From positions 24,174 to 88,173 of the forward strand of contig CAMDUE010000003.1 of NCBI GenBank assembly GCA_945877575.1: 64,000 nt of DNA, written 5' to 3'. How positions within the stretch are numbered: position 1 is the stretch's first letter; every line of letters begins with the position of its first letter. The notes under the pieces were generated by a model. It ran no database searches, was not told the DNA's origin, and worked only from the letters and a program-made list of their open reading frames with translations. The position numbers and the translations under genes are program-made. Shown piece after piece: positions 1-9,411 of this stretch. This DNA is from Chitinophaga pinensis. Its GTDB lineage: Bacteria; Bacteroidota; Bacteroidia; NS11-12g; UBA955.

Positions 1-607
1 TTCCGTATTCTTTGGTGCGCTTAATTTGCTCTAAACTGCGTTGATACTTGGCTTGTGGACGCACCAATCTATACAGTTCTTCAACGGTTTCCATGTTATG
101 ACTAACCACATCTGGTCGAGCATCTAAAACCATGTATAAAAGATCCCATTCTGATTTAAAATCAGGAATAAGGGTTTCTATGGTTGTTTCTGGGGATTCT
201 TTTTTGACTTCGCGGATGGTTTCTGCCCAAACAGTTGCGCCTTTATCTCGCAATTCGTCTCTATTTACCGAAGTAATTACACAGTGCTGAACTCCCATGA
301 GTTTTACCGCTTCTGCGACTCTGCGCGGTTCGTCAGTATCATAACTGCCAGGCCTTCCGGTGGCTACAGCGCAAAACGAACAACTGCGGGTGCATACATT
401 TCCCAGAATCATGAACGTAGCAGTACCCGCTCCCCAACATTCTCCCATATTTGGACAACGGCCATCTTCGCAAATGGTATGGAGTTTATGCTCTTTTACA
501 ATTCGTTTAACACGCGTATAATTTTCGCCAATGGGGATGTCAATTTTTAGCCACTTCGGCTTTTGTGCCGAGGGACGTTCTTTCTTTACTATAGGTAATT
601 CAATCAC
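1..607 (-). CDS. lipA: Lipoyl synthase LipA (N-terminal part, cut by window edge)
   Basis: This radical-SAM enzyme inserts two sulphurs into octanoyl groups on E2 subunits and the glycine-cleavage H protein, making lipoate. About 202 codons are visible and the C-terminus lies outside the window. The N-terminal auxiliary cluster motif C-x4-C-x5-C ([12 protein letters not shown]) is followed by the radical-SAM CxxxCxxC as CTRSCSFC, and both are intact. No ATG is available. The reading frame begins at a GTG (605-607), giving an N-terminus [11 protein letters not shown] that aligns with where other Bacteroidota LipA proteins begin. It follows the gene at 619-1347 by 11 bp, so the two are probably co-transcribed. 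One likely substrate, the 2-oxoglutarate dehydrogenase E2, is encoded at 27382-28668. Identification is firm; only the GTG start is inferred. Confidence 0.95.
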   Translation of the reverse strand, partial: MIELPIVKKERPSAQKPKWLKIDIPIGENYTRVKRIVKEHKLHTICEDGRCPNMGECWGAGTATFMILGNVCTRSCSFCAVATGRPGSYDTDEPRRVAEAVKLMGVQHCVITSVNRDELRDKGATVWAETIREVKKESPETTIETLIPDFKSEWDLLYMVLDARPDVVSHNMETVEELYRLVRPQAKYQRSLEQIKRTKEYG

Positions 608-618
608 GTTGCAAAAAG

Positions 619-1347
619 TTAAGGGATGTATCCAACCGCAAATTTAATGAATACTGCCGGATAGAACTGCAGATTGACATTATTGGAGTGCATTATTGGT
701 ATTTCTTTAACAAAATACTCTGTGCTCACTCCAAAGCTTAGCTCATTGCTTAAGCTTCTGTAGTTACCCCATTCAAGAGACAACCCTGCATGAACTCCAA
801 CTCCTGGAATAATACTTCCATCTTTTATACCGCGAGAAAAGGATGCATTTCCCCCAATGTATTGTGGTTCATGTATGCTCGGGTCATACCTTTCGTCTGA
901 ATATCCGTCAAAAGGAACATTTCCTTGGTAAAGCCACACATATACAGGCCAGGAATACACTATAGGAATTTGAAATCCCCCGAAAACACTAAGCCCCATC
1001 TCAAACCTCGATGTGCGCTTAGCTAGTGGATAACTATAGGTCACTTTGGGCCTAAAAACCCATGCATAATTTACTTTATCAATTTTAAAAATCCTGCTAC
1101 CGGGCAAACCTGAATTCAACACGAACACTTCTTTAGGATGTACTAAAGATCCAATCTGAAATCCAATTTCTCTTTGGATAGGATGGTTGAATTTGGCTGT
1201 ACTTCGATAAAATCCAAAATCGTAACCGTAGTTTCTCAGTTGAACTTCGCCGTAATAAGAATGTTGAATTTGCGCAAACATGTATGTCTGAGCATTGCTC
1301 GAGAACATAAATAAGACCAGCAATAAATGTGGAAACCTTGCTTGCAT
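619..1347 (-). CDS. Secreted/outer-membrane beta-barrel-like protein of unknown function
   Basis: The 242-residue protein starts with a signal peptide (hydrophobic core [13 protein letters not shown], cleavage after the Ala/Gln region near residue 20). The rest alternates short aromatic-rich amphipathic strands separated by turns and ends in a strand ([10 protein letters not shown]), as expected for a small outer-membrane beta-barrel. I do not recognise a named family and assign no function. It lies 11 bp upstream of lipA on the same strand and diverges from the division cluster. A TAAATTTG promoter element (1353-1360) ends only 5 nt before its ATG, suggesting a leaderless or nearly leaderless transcript. 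Confidence 0.7.
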   Translation of the reverse strand: MQARFPHLLLVLFMFSSNAQTYMFAQIQHSYYGEVQLRNYGYDFGFYRSTAKFNHPIQREIGFQIGSLVHPKEVFVLNSGLPGSRIFKIDKVNYAWVFRPKVTYSYPLAKRTSRFEMGLSVFGGFQIPIVYSWPVYVWLYQGNVPFDGYSDERYDPSIHEPQYIGGNASFSRGIKDGSIIPGVGVHAGLSLEWGNYRSLSNELSFGVSTEYFVKEIPIMHSNNVNLQFYPAVFIKFAVGYIP

Positions 1348-1352
1348 TCAAT

Positions 1353-1360
1353 CAAATTTA
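1353..1360 (-). promoter_or_regulatory. Putative -7 element (TAAATTTG) for the 619-1347 gene
   Basis: Read on the minus strand the bases are TAAATTTG, a match to the Bacteroidota -7 consensus TAnnTTTG. It ends 5 nt before the ATG at 1347, so transcription would start at or next to the start codon. I see no clear -33 TTG at the right distance. Confidence 0.35.
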
Positions 1361-1365
1361 AGATT

Positions 1366-1422
1366 TCCCACCGAGAATCCGAAACGGAAAAATCAGCGTT
1401 TAAAATACCCACTTTCTCCCAC
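1366..1422 (-). promoter_or_regulatory. Minus-strand TGGGA/T boxes, possible extra MraZ sites
   Basis: Read on the minus strand there are GTGGGA at 1417-1422, GTGGGT at 1407-1412 (10 bp apart) and GTGGGA at 1366-1371 (about four helical turns further). They resemble the boxes ahead of mraZ but lie upstream of the mra promoter in the opposite orientation, next to the start of the divergent 619-1347 gene. Binding by MraZ is inference. Confidence 0.3.
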
Positions 1423-1436
1423 AAGCTTCAAAACCC

Positions 1437-1466
1437 TTGTTTTTCAAGGAATTTATTCTATTTTTG
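1437..1466 (+). promoter_or_regulatory. Promoter of the division and cell-wall (dcw) cluster
   Basis: TTG at 1437-1439, a 19-bp spacer and TATTTTTG at 1459-1466 match the Bacteroidota consensus TTG-N19-21-TAnnTTTG exactly. Transcription should start near 1473, leaving a leader of about 140 nt before mraZ that contains the TGG box array. Confidence 0.75.
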
Positions 1467-1518
1467 CCTCCCCCTCCTAACGACTCAATTGTCCAAAAAC
1501 TGCGAAAAACCTCAATTT

Positions 1519-1575
1519 GTGGAGATATGTGGAAAAGTGGTGGCTAAAATTGGTAAATTGTGGGAAAAAGTGGGA
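1519..1575 (+). promoter_or_regulatory. Array of TGG boxes at 10-bp period: predicted MraZ operator
   Basis: TGG triplets start at 1520, 1530, 1541, 1551, 1561 and 1571, so the spacings are 10, 11, 10, 10 and 10 bp. The last two are full GTGGGA, the first two GTGGA. MraZ in Escherichia coli and Mycoplasma binds three to four direct TGGGN repeats with 5-nt spacers downstream of the mra promoter. Here the array also sits between promoter and mraZ, and is longer. Direct autoregulation of the cluster by MraZ is the likely role. Confidence 0.7.
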
Positions 1576-1615
1576 GAATCTGTAGTTATTTAGCAGTCAG
1601 AAACCAGCAAGAAAA

Positions 1616-2080
1616 ATGTCCGGATTAATCGGTGAGTACTATTGCAAGCTTGACACCAAGGGGCGCCTATCGCTTCCTTCGCGTCTTCGTTCTCAGTTTT
1701 CTGAGGCGGCAGGCAATACATTGGTTATCAACCGGGGATTTGAAAAGTGCCTCGTTCTGTACACCAAAGAAGATTGGTTAAAAGAAACCGAAAAGCTCAA
1801 TGCCGTTGACGACTTTATGAGTCCCGAAATTCGCCGATTCAAGCGTATTTTCACCAACGGTGCGAACATTCTTCCAATTGATAATGCACAACGCATTCTG
1901 CTCCCTAAAAAGTTGCTAGAATACGCCGCATTAGAAGATGAAGTTGTTTTGAGTGCCTTCGGTAACAAGGTGGAAATTTGGAGCAAAGAGCTTTACGAGT
2001 CTGAACTAGATGTTCAGTCTGATGAGTTGAGCGAATTGGCTAAGAACTTCCATCAACACCGATCCAATCCTGGAGCATAG
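1616..2080 (+). CDS. mraZ: Transcriptional regulator MraZ
   Basis: MraZ is an AbrB-fold ring-forming DNA-binding protein that represses the dcw cluster through TGGGN repeats. The 154-residue length is normal. Both half-repeats of the fold are visible: DTKGRLSLP at residues 13-21 and NAQRILLPKKL in the second half. It is the first gene of the cluster, about 140 nt behind a consensus promoter, with an unusually long box array in the leader that it probably binds. There is a 34-bp gap to rsmH. Confidence 0.97.
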   Translation: MSGLIGEYYCKLDTKGRLSLPSRLRSQFSEAAGNTLVINRGFEKCLVLYTKEDWLKETEKLNAVDDFMSPEIRRFKRIFTNGANILPIDNAQRILLPKKLLEYAALEDEVVLSAFGNKVEIWSKELYESELDVQSDELSELAKNFHQHRSNPGA

Positions 2081-2114
2081 AAAGTGGTTCATCCTGCTGG
2101 CAAAATGATTGCCA

Positions 2115-3023
2115 ATGAACACTGCATACCACATACCCGTATTACTAAAGCCAAGCGTTGACGCCTTGGTCACAAACCCAAATGGGGTTTATGTGGATGT
2201 TACCTTTGGTGGTGGCGGACACTCGCGCGAAATCCTATCTAGACTGGGCACAACCGGGAAATTGTACTCTTTTGATAAAGATCAACACGCTGTACAAAAC
2301 GCAAATGCCATCAACGATGATCGATTCACCCTTATCAATCACAACTTCAGATACATAAAATCCTTCATCAGCCAATTAGAACCCAACGGCATCGATGGAA
2401 TATTAGGCGATTTGGGGATTTCTTCTTTCCAAATTGACCACAATGACCGTGGATTTGCGCACCGCGCGGATGGTCCTCTCGATATGAGAATGGATCAACA
2501 GTCGGGCAAAACAGCGGCTGAAATCCTCAAAAAATACAGCGAAAAAGAATTGCTCTACGTATTCAATAACTACGGAGAAATTAAAAACGCTTACAAATTG
2601 GTGAAAACTATAAAGGCTTACAATGGCCCATTAAACACCGTAGACGATTTTAAACATTCTATAGAAATATGCATCCCCAAAGGTGAACCTGCAAAATACC
2701 TGTCGCAAGTTTTCCAAGCACTTAGAATTGAAGTAAACCAAGAAATGAAAGACCTTCAAACCCTTCTTCTTGATTCAGAGCACATCATCAATGCAGGGGG
2801 GAAATTGGTGCTAATTTCTTATCATTCACTGGAAGATAGATTGGTAAAAAACTATCTAAACAGCGGAAATTTAGAGGGAAAAAAACAGACCGACATGTAT
2901 GGATGGAGCAGTCAACCTTTTGATTGTAAACCATCTAAAGCAATCACCCCAAATGAAGAGGAATTACAACTAAACAAACGTTCTAGAAGCGCCAAAATGA
3001 GAATAGGAGTTAGAAAATCATGA
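2115..3023 (+). CDS. rsmH: 16S rRNA (cytosine-1402-N4)-methyltransferase RsmH (MraW)
   Basis: RsmH methylates N4 of C1402 in 16S rRNA using S-adenosylmethionine. The SAM-binding region DVTFGGGGHSREIL, the GDLGISSFQID motif and LISYHSLEDRLVK near the C-terminus are all typical. I place the start at the ATG at 2115 (MNTAYHIPVLL), which gives 302 residues and the usual HxPVLL beginning. A TTG two codons upstream is possible but unnecessary. The stop overlaps the next start (ATGA at 3020-3023), indicating translational coupling with the FtsL-like gene. Confidence 0.97.
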   Translation: MNTAYHIPVLLKPSVDALVTNPNGVYVDVTFGGGGHSREILSRLGTTGKLYSFDKDQHAVQNANAINDDRFTLINHNFRYIKSFISQLEPNGIDGILGDLGISSFQIDHNDRGFAHRADGPLDMRMDQQSGKTAAEILKKYSEKELLYVFNNYGEIKNAYKLVKTIKAYNGPLNTVDDFKHSIEICIPKGEPAKYLSQVFQALRIEVNQEMKDLQTLLLDSEHIINAGGKLVLISYHSLEDRLVKNYLNSGNLEGKKQTDMYGWSSQPFDCKPSKAITPNEEELQLNKRSRSAKMRIGVRKS

Positions 3024-3340
3024 CCGAAGAAACTCAAAATATCCCACAGTCAGAGAACCAAGACAATCCCATTACCACTTGGAAATTGGTAAAATGGATG
3101 ATCTATCTTTTCCCTTTTTTGGTGTTTTACATCTACAATTCTCTGCACACAACTAAAGCTATTAAAAAGAAAGATGAGTTGAGTAAGCAGCTAAAAGAAC
3201 TTCATAGTGAGAGAATCAGCTTGGAAAGTGAAATAACTCAATCTAGCAAACAGTCTGAAATCGCTGAAAAGTTAAAAGAAACAGGCCTTAAGGAATTATC
3301 AGATCCTCCAATTAAAATAGTTAGAGAGAAAAAGGATTAA
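3020..3340 (+). CDS. ftsL: FtsL-like septum protein
   Basis: A short bitopic protein of 106 residues: a cytoplasmic N-terminus, one membrane segment (about residues 28-45, WMIYLFPFLVFYIYNSL), then a periplasmic heptad-rich coiled coil (KKKDELSKQLKELHSERISL). FtsL with FtsQ and an FtsB-type partner activates the FtsW-FtsI septal synthase. Sequence conservation in this family is poor. The call rests on topology and the fixed position between rsmH and ftsI, overlapping rsmH by 4 bp and ending 1 bp before ftsI. Confidence 0.82.
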   Translation: MTEETQNIPQSENQDNPITTWKLVKWMIYLFPFLVFYIYNSLHTTKAIKKKDELSKQLKELHSERISLESEITQSSKQSEIAEKLKETGLKELSDPPIKIVREKKD

Positions 3341-3341
3341 T

Positions 3342-5459
3342 ATGGCAGAGACTCAAAAAGTAAATACTAGAAAACAGATATTGACTCGCTCACGGGTGGT
3401 ATTTGCCTGCATTGCTGCCTTTGCATTGTTTCTGATAGTTTCTATTGTAAGACTTCAAAATGGATTCGAAGAAGAATTTTCATTAGAGCAACAAAAGAAA
3501 AATACCCGCATTAAAACCGCTTACGGAATGCGCGGAAATATCTATGCGTATAATGGCAGTCTTCTAGCTACATCAGTTCCAACATACGATCTTATTTGGG
3601 ATGCAAATGTGGCTGGTTTGACTAAGAGTGACTATGAATTGAAGATAGACAGCTTGTCACTCATGTTTTCCAAACATTTTGCTCCTTACAGCTTTGTTGC
3701 TTGGAAAAACAAGTTATCAAAACTTCGAAAAACTGGAAATCGATACGCTAAACTAGGTTCAGACTTGAATTTCGATCAAGTCAAAATGATCAAAAAATGG
3801 CCACTTATAAGAAAAGGTCGATTCAAAGCGGGCTTTTGGTTTGAAGAAAAAGGTAAACGCATGTATTTCATGGGTGAACTTGCAAAAAGAGCCATTGGAT
3901 ATACAAGAAACGGAAAAAGCATTGGCTTAGAAGGCGCATTCGATTCATTGTTGCGCGGAAAATCGGTCCAAATCATGGAACAGCGCATGCCTGGGAACAT
4001 TTGGAGACCTGTTAGCATTGGCAATGGAGAAACCGCTGAAAACGGCAAGGACATTGTAACTACGCTTGACGTTGACATTCAAGATATTGCCCAATACGCA
4101 TTAAATAAAGCCCTTATAAAACATTCCGCACATCATGGCTGCGCAATGGTTATGGAAGTACAAACAGGAGCTATTGTGGCTATGGCAAACTTGACCAAAG
4201 GTGGGAATGGCAAATATTTTGAAACCATGAATTACGCTGTCGATGAATACAGCGAACCTGGGTCGACCTTCAAAATCATGTCGGCATTGGCACTTTTAGA
4301 AGATAAAAAGGTTCAGCCAACCGATTCTGTCCCTACAAAAAAGGGCAAAGTGAGATACTTTGACAAGGACTTCACAGATGATCTGCACGGTGGACCTCTA
4401 CCCACTTATATAACTTTAAGTGAGTGCATTTCTCGTTCATCCAATGTGGGGATTTCGCAATTCATTTACAATAATTATTCAAAAAAACCCGAAAATTACT
4501 TAGAACACATTCAAGAATTAGGGTTGCACTTGAAACCCAATTTCGACATTCCCAGTTCCAATCACCCCACCATTCTTGAACCTGGAAGTTCTTCTTGGTC
4601 AGGCGTAACACTTCCATCAATGAGTATTGGATATTCAACCCAAATATCTCCTTTACAAACCCTTATGCTTTACAATGCCATTGCCAATAGGGGTACTATG
4701 ATGAATCCGTATTTGGTGAAGGAAATAAGACAAGATGGTAAAACATTGGAAACCATAGAACCTAAAGTAATCAACAAAAAGATTTGCAGTGAAAGAACTG
4801 TAATCGAGTTGCAAAAAATGCTCAGAAGCGTAGTGGCTGAGGGCACAGCTGAAAATACTTTTGACGATTGCCAATTTGCTGTTTCAGGAAAAACAGGTAC
4901 AGCTAGAATTTCAGCTGGCAATAAATACACCAATAAACACCGGGCTTCTTTTGTAGGATATTTTCCAGCTAATCAACCTCAATTTAGCATCATCGTAGTG
5001 ATTAGCGAACCAGGCTCGGGTGATATCTATGGATCAAGCGTTGCCGCACCTGTTTTTAAAGAAATAGCCAACAAAATATACAGCACAAGATTAAAAACTC
5101 AACCAGAGTTCAAAGGCTTTTCAACTGATGTAGTACCCTATGTTTTAAATGGAGACCTTGAACAAACCAAATTGGTTTTAAATGAACTAGGCATTTCATC
5201 ACATAGCGATATCAGTGGTGGCCAACAGGTGGTAAAAGCCACAAAAAAGGAAAAATCTGTAGAATTGAAGGTTATCAATGGCGAAAATAACCGAGTACCT
5301 GATTTCCGAGGAATGGGAATCAAAGATGCTATAGCACTTGCTAATACCTTCAATCTGAAAGTACGTTTTGAGGGTCATGGAAAAGTATCGCAACAGAGCA
5401 TTTCCCCTAAAACCCGTTTCACTCAACCTCTCACTATTTATCTAAAACTAAATCCATGA
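3342..5459 (+). CDS. ftsI: Septal peptidoglycan transpeptidase FtsI (PBP3) with PASTA domain
   Basis: Class B penicillin-binding protein that cross-links septal peptidoglycan together with FtsW. An N-terminal membrane anchor (about residues 18-40) is followed by the pedestal domain and the transpeptidase domain. The three active-site motifs are present: S308-T-F-K311, S366-S-N368 and K517-T-G519. The last 65 residues (VPDFRGMGIKDAIALA and following) form one PASTA domain. The 705-residue length is normal for Bacteroidota. It lies between ftsL and murE, and its stop overlaps the murE start by 4 bp. Confidence 0.97.
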   Translation: MAETQKVNTRKQILTRSRVVFACIAAFALFLIVSIVRLQNGFEEEFSLEQQKKNTRIKTAYGMRGNIYAYNGSLLATSVPTYDLIWDANVAGLTKSDYELKIDSLSLMFSKHFAPYSFVAWKNKLSKLRKTGNRYAKLGSDLNFDQVKMIKKWPLIRKGRFKAGFWFEEKGKRMYFMGELAKRAIGYTRNGKSIGLEGAFDSLLRGKSVQIMEQRMPGNIWRPVSIGNGETAENGKDIVTTLDVDIQDIAQYALNKALIKHSAHHGCAMVMEVQTGAIVAMANLTKGGNGKYFETMNYAVDEYSEPGSTFKIMSALALLEDKKVQPTDSVPTKKGKVRYFDKDFTDDLHGGPLPTYITLSECISRSSNVGISQFIYNNYSKKPENYLEHIQELGLHLKPNFDIPSSNHPTILEPGSSSWSGVTLPSMSIGYSTQISPLQTLMLYNAIANRGTMMNPYLVKEIRQDGKTLETIEPKVINKKICSERTVIELQKMLRSVVAEGTAENTFDDCQFAVSGKTGTARISAGNKYTNKHRASFVGYFPANQPQFSIIVVISEPGSGDIYGSSVAAPVFKEIANKIYSTRLKTQPEFKGFSTDVVPYVLNGDLEQTKLVLNELGISSHSDISGGQQVVKATKKEKSVELKVINGENNRVPDFRGMGIKDAIALANTFNLKVRFEGHGKVSQQSISPKTRFTQPLTIYLKLNP

Positions 5460-6922
5460 TGAGTAAATCAATCAGTGAACTTTTAGAAAACGTAAAAACT
5501 CTGGAAATCAAGGGGTCGTTGGAAGCATTGGTTTCAAACCTGAGCATTGATAGCAGAAACGTTGAAAAGAACACATTGTACTCTGCCATAAAAGGCACTC
5601 AGGTTGATGGACATCAATTCATTGATTCGGCCATTCAAAATGGGGCATCTGTAATATTATGTCAGAATTTACCATCATCGCTTAACGACGAAATTACTTA
5701 CATCCAAGTTGAGAATACGACTGTTGCGCTTGGAAATATAGCTGTAAATTTCTTTGACCGGGTAATAGAAGACCTCATAGTTGTTGGATGCACAGGCACA
5801 AACGGCAAAACTACTGTAACTACCCTATTGTTTGATTTATTTACCCATTTAGGATATAAATGTGGCCTCATATCTACAGTAGAATATCGAATTGGCTCAG
5901 AAGTTTATCCTAGCACGCATACCACCCCAGATGCAGTGAGCCTACACAGGTTGTTTGCTAAAATGTCGGCAGAAGGTTGCACCCATGTTTTTATGGAAGT
6001 AAGTTCTCACGCTCTTGACCAAGATAGAATTGCTGGAATACCTTTTGCCGGGGCTATTTTCACCAATATTACACATGATCATTTAGACTACCATATCACT
6101 TTTGACAATTACATCAAAGCAAAAAAGAAATTCTTTGATCAATTGCCTGAAGATGCATTCAGTGTAACTAATAAAGACGATAAGAACGGATTGGTGATGC
6201 TTCAAAACACCAAAAGCATCAGATATACCTATAGTTTGAAGGGAACTGCCGATTTCAACGTCAAGATCATTGAAAGTGATTTTGGGGGAATGTTGTTGCG
6301 TATCGGCTCGTCTGATATTTGGACACCATTGGTTGGAACATTCAATGCTGCAAACTTATTGGCCGTATATGCTACTGCCAAGCTACTTACACAAGGAGAT
6401 GAAGATATTGAAGTAGCCATGAGTGCTTTGGGTAGAGTAAACGGTCGATTCGAAGCCATTGCTGGTCCAAATTCAAGAACGGCTATTGTTGATTATGCTC
6501 ATACACCAGATGCGCTAGAGAACGTAATTAAAACCATCCAAAACATCAGACAAGGACAAAGCAACATCATTACCGTGGTTGGATGTGGTGGAAACAGAGA
6601 TGCCGCAAAGCGCCCTGAAATGGGCAAAATTGCCTCTCGTATGAGCGATAGATGTCTTTTCACCTCAGATAATCCGAGAAATGAAGAACCTACCCAAATC
6701 ATTGAGGAAATGATGGTGGGGGTTTCTCCAGAAAATCTAAGAAAAGTATTAAAAATCACTGACCGATCTGAGGCCATAAGAACTGCTGTCTTATTGTCAC
6801 AACCAGGTGATGTGATTTTAATTGCTGGTAAAGGACATGAAACATACCAAGAAATCAAAGGAGTAAAATACCCTTTTGATGACAGAATCATAATAACTGA
6901 AGAATTTAAACACATCAAATAA
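5456..6922 (+). CDS. murE: UDP-MurNAc-tripeptide synthetase MurE (meso-DAP type)
   Basis: Cytoplasmic ATP-dependent ligase adding the third amino acid to UDP-MurNAc-L-Ala-D-Glu. The ATP loop GCTGTNGKTT lies near residues 110-120, and THTTPDAVSLH marks the Mur ligase core. D405-N-P-R408 is the known specificity motif for meso-diaminopimelate rather than lysine, so this organism should have DAP-type peptidoglycan. The 488-residue length is normal. A double ATG makes 5456 or 5459 possible starts; 5456 overlaps ftsI by 4 bp. The stop shares one base with the mraY start. Confidence 0.96.
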   Translation: MMSKSISELLENVKTLEIKGSLEALVSNLSIDSRNVEKNTLYSAIKGTQVDGHQFIDSAIQNGASVILCQNLPSSLNDEITYIQVENTTVALGNIAVNFFDRVIEDLIVVGCTGTNGKTTVTTLLFDLFTHLGYKCGLISTVEYRIGSEVYPSTHTTPDAVSLHRLFAKMSAEGCTHVFMEVSSHALDQDRIAGIPFAGAIFTNITHDHLDYHITFDNYIKAKKKFFDQLPEDAFSVTNKDDKNGLVMLQNTKSIRYTYSLKGTADFNVKIIESDFGGMLLRIGSSDIWTPLVGTFNAANLLAVYATAKLLTQGDEDIEVAMSALGRVNGRFEAIAGPNSRTAIVDYAHTPDALENVIKTIQNIRQGQSNIITVVGCGGNRDAAKRPEMGKIASRMSDRCLFTSDNPRNEEPTQIIEEMMVGVSPENLRKVLKITDRSEAIRTAVLLSQPGDVILIAGKGHETYQEIKGVKYPFDDRIIITEEFKHIK

Positions 6923-8055
6923 TGTTGTACTACCTATTTAAATACCTTGATGAAATGGGTTATTCCGGAGCCGGGGTATTCAATTTCATTTCCTTTAGAG
7001 CATCATTGGCGGGAATTGTAGCCTTGCTAATCGCATTAATAGCCGGAAAACAAATCATTTATTGGTTACAACGCCAACAAATTGGAGAAAGCATCAGAGA
7101 CTTAGGACTTGAAGGACAAATGCAAAAAAAGGGGACTCCAACCATGGGTGGTATCATCATCATCATTGCCTTAATCATTCCTACCCTCTTGTTTGCACGC
7201 TTAGACAATATGTATGTGATCATAATGATCATAGCCACCCTCTGGATGGGTGTAATTGGCGGTATTGATGATTACATCAAAGTTTTCAAGAAAGACAAAG
7301 AAGGCATGAAAGCCACAACCAAATTAATTGGTCAATTGATGTTGGGTATCATCATTGCTATTGCGGTTGATTACACCCATTCTGTAAATCACTTTGCCCT
7401 TGAAACCAACCTTCCCATTACCAAAGATCGTTTGAATTACAGTGATATTATTCCGGGGGACGGAAATGCGTGGTTAATATTCATTCCAGTTATCATTTTC
7501 ATATCTATGGCCGTGACCAATGCCGTGAATCTAACGGATGGTATTGACGGACTAGCGGCTGGAACCACAGCCATTGTTGGTATTGGATTGGGATTCTTAG
7601 CTTACGCTACTGGAAATATAAAAATTGCTAAATACCTAAATATCATTTATGTGCCCAACAGCGGAGAAGTGGTTATTTTCTTAGCCGCTTTGATTGGTGC
7701 TTGTTTGGGATTTTTATGGTACAATGGATTTCCAGCACAGGTATTTATGGGCGACACTGGCAGCATGGCTCTTGGAGGAGCAATTGCGGCTGTTTCTATT
7801 ATCATTAAGATGGAACTATTGTTGCCCATTCTCTGCGGAATCTTCTTTGCAGAAAGCTTAAGTGTAATACTTCAAGTTTCTTATTTTAAATATACCAAAA
7901 AGAAGTTTGGAGAAGGGAAACGCATCTTTTTGATGTCGCCTTTACACCATCATTACCAGAAAAAGGGCATTCCTGAAAGTAAAATCACCCTGCGATTTTG
8001 GTTAATCACCATCATACTCGTTTTAGCCACTATTGCATTAATCAAATTGAGATAA
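6922..8055 (+). CDS. mraY: Phospho-N-acetylmuramoyl-pentapeptide transferase MraY
   Basis: Integral membrane enzyme that moves phospho-MurNAc-pentapeptide onto undecaprenyl phosphate, forming lipid I. About ten hydrophobic segments are visible. Conserved cytoplasmic motifs are DDYIKVFKKDKEG, NLTDGIDGLA, FMGDTGSMALGG and the histidine-rich LHHHYQKKG near the C-terminus. The 377-residue length is slightly above E. coli, as usual in Bacteroidota. The start codon overlaps the murE stop (TAATG). Confidence 0.97.
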   Translation: MLYYLFKYLDEMGYSGAGVFNFISFRASLAGIVALLIALIAGKQIIYWLQRQQIGESIRDLGLEGQMQKKGTPTMGGIIIIIALIIPTLLFARLDNMYVIIMIIATLWMGVIGGIDDYIKVFKKDKEGMKATTKLIGQLMLGIIIAIAVDYTHSVNHFALETNLPITKDRLNYSDIIPGDGNAWLIFIPVIIFISMAVTNAVNLTDGIDGLAAGTTAIVGIGLGFLAYATGNIKIAKYLNIIYVPNSGEVVIFLAALIGACLGFLWYNGFPAQVFMGDTGSMALGGAIAAVSIIIKMELLLPILCGIFFAESLSVILQVSYFKYTKKKFGEGKRIFLMSPLHHHYQKKGIPESKITLRFWLITIILVLATIALIKLR

Positions 8056-8059
8056 AACC

Positions 8060-9397
8060 TTGAAAAAGAACTTAGTCATATTGGGTGCCGGTGAAAGCGG
8101 AACAGGTGCAGCCATTCTTGGAGTAATTCAAGATTGGAATGTATTTGTGTCTGATTACAGTACTATTGACGAAGATTCTAAAACCGAACTAATTACCAGA
8201 GGCGTCTCTTGGGAAGAAGGCAAACATACTGAGGAAATTATACTGAAAGCAGATGTAGTAATTAAAAGCCCGGGCATATCTCCTAAAGTGGCCATTGTAC
8301 AAAAATGCATCGCTGCCAATATTCCAGTAATATCAGAAATTGAATTTGGCAGCTGGTATACATCAGCAAAAATCATAGGTATAACAGGTACTAACGGCAA
8401 ATCTACAACCACCATGCTCACCTACCACCTGCTTAAAGAGGCCGGGTTAAACGTAGGATTAGGTGGAAATATCGGACAATCATTTGCTAGACAAGTTGCC
8501 GAAAACAACTTTGACATCTATGTTTTAGAGCTGAGCAGCTTCCAACTCGATGACTGCCATAAACTCAAACTTCAAATAGGTTGTGTCACAAACATAACCG
8601 AAGATCATTTAGATAGATACGATTACAAATTATCGAATTACATCAACAGCAAAATGCGAATCGGGCAAAATCAATCTCCAGAGGAGTTTTTGGTTTACTG
8701 CGTTGATGACCATTTAATAAAAGAGGGATTCCAAAACATCCCCCAAAAAGCAACACTCATTCCTTTTTCCTTGAATCAAGAATTAGAATTTGGTGCTTGG
8801 TACAAGGAAGGCAACATTCACATTAAATTAAAAAACACCCAATACACAATAGATATGATTAACGTAAATTTAAGAGGCAAGCACAACACCTACAACACGA
8901 TGGCAGCTGCCGTTATGGCAAGTTTGATTGATGTTCGTAAAGAGAGTATCCGCGAAAGTCTGAGTAATTTCAACAACCTTGAACACCGCTTAGAATTTGT
9001 GGCTCGAGTTAATGGAGTTGAATACATCAATGACAGCAAAGCTACAAACGTAAATTCTGCGTGGTACGCTTTAGAAAGCATGGATAAGCCAGTTATTTGG
9101 ATTGCCGGTGGAGTTGACAAAGGAAATGACTACACCGATTTAATTCCATTGGTTAAGAATAAAGTCAAGATGATTATTTGCCTTGGATTGGATAATATCA
9201 AAATTCATAAAGCATTCCAAAACAGTGTAGATATGATTATTAACACGCAGAGCGCAAAAGAGGCGGTTTATGTTGCATCCAAAATGTCAGAATCAGGTGA
9301 TGCTGTATTATTATCTCCTGCTTGTGCGAGTTTTGATTTGTTCGAAAACTACGAAGAGCGCGGCAGACTGTTTAAACAAGCCGTTAAAAACTTGTAA
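8060..9397 (+). CDS. murD: UDP-MurNAc-L-alanine:D-glutamate ligase MurD
   Basis: Cytoplasmic Mur ligase adding D-glutamate to UDP-MurNAc-L-Ala. An N-terminal Rossmann-like domain (LVILGAGESGTGAA) is followed by the ATP loop GITGTNGKSTTT and the C-terminal ligase domain with GGVDKGNDY. The start is a TTG at 8060, 4 bp after the mraY stop. No in-frame ATG exists that would preserve the N-terminal nucleotide-binding strand, so the TTG is well supported. The 445-residue length is normal. Confidence 0.96.
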   Translation: MKKNLVILGAGESGTGAAILGVIQDWNVFVSDYSTIDEDSKTELITRGVSWEEGKHTEEIILKADVVIKSPGISPKVAIVQKCIAANIPVISEIEFGSWYTSAKIIGITGTNGKSTTTMLTYHLLKEAGLNVGLGGNIGQSFARQVAENNFDIYVLELSSFQLDDCHKLKLQIGCVTNITEDHLDRYDYKLSNYINSKMRIGQNQSPEEFLVYCVDDHLIKEGFQNIPQKATLIPFSLNQELEFGAWYKEGNIHIKLKNTQYTIDMINVNLRGKHNTYNTMAAAVMASLIDVRKESIRESLSNFNNLEHRLEFVARVNGVEYINDSKATNVNSAWYALESMDKPVIWIAGGVDKGNDYTDLIPLVKNKVKMIICLGLDNIKIHKAFQNSVDMIINTQSAKEAVYVASKMSESGDAVLLSPACASFDLFENYEERGRLFKQAVKNL

Positions 9398-9411
9398 TCT
9401 CATACAGGGAT

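Noticed and set aside
284..550. Plus-strand open frame of 88 codons at the left edge
   Set aside because: It is the antisense shadow of lipA, whose minus-strand translation has all radical-SAM cysteine motifs.
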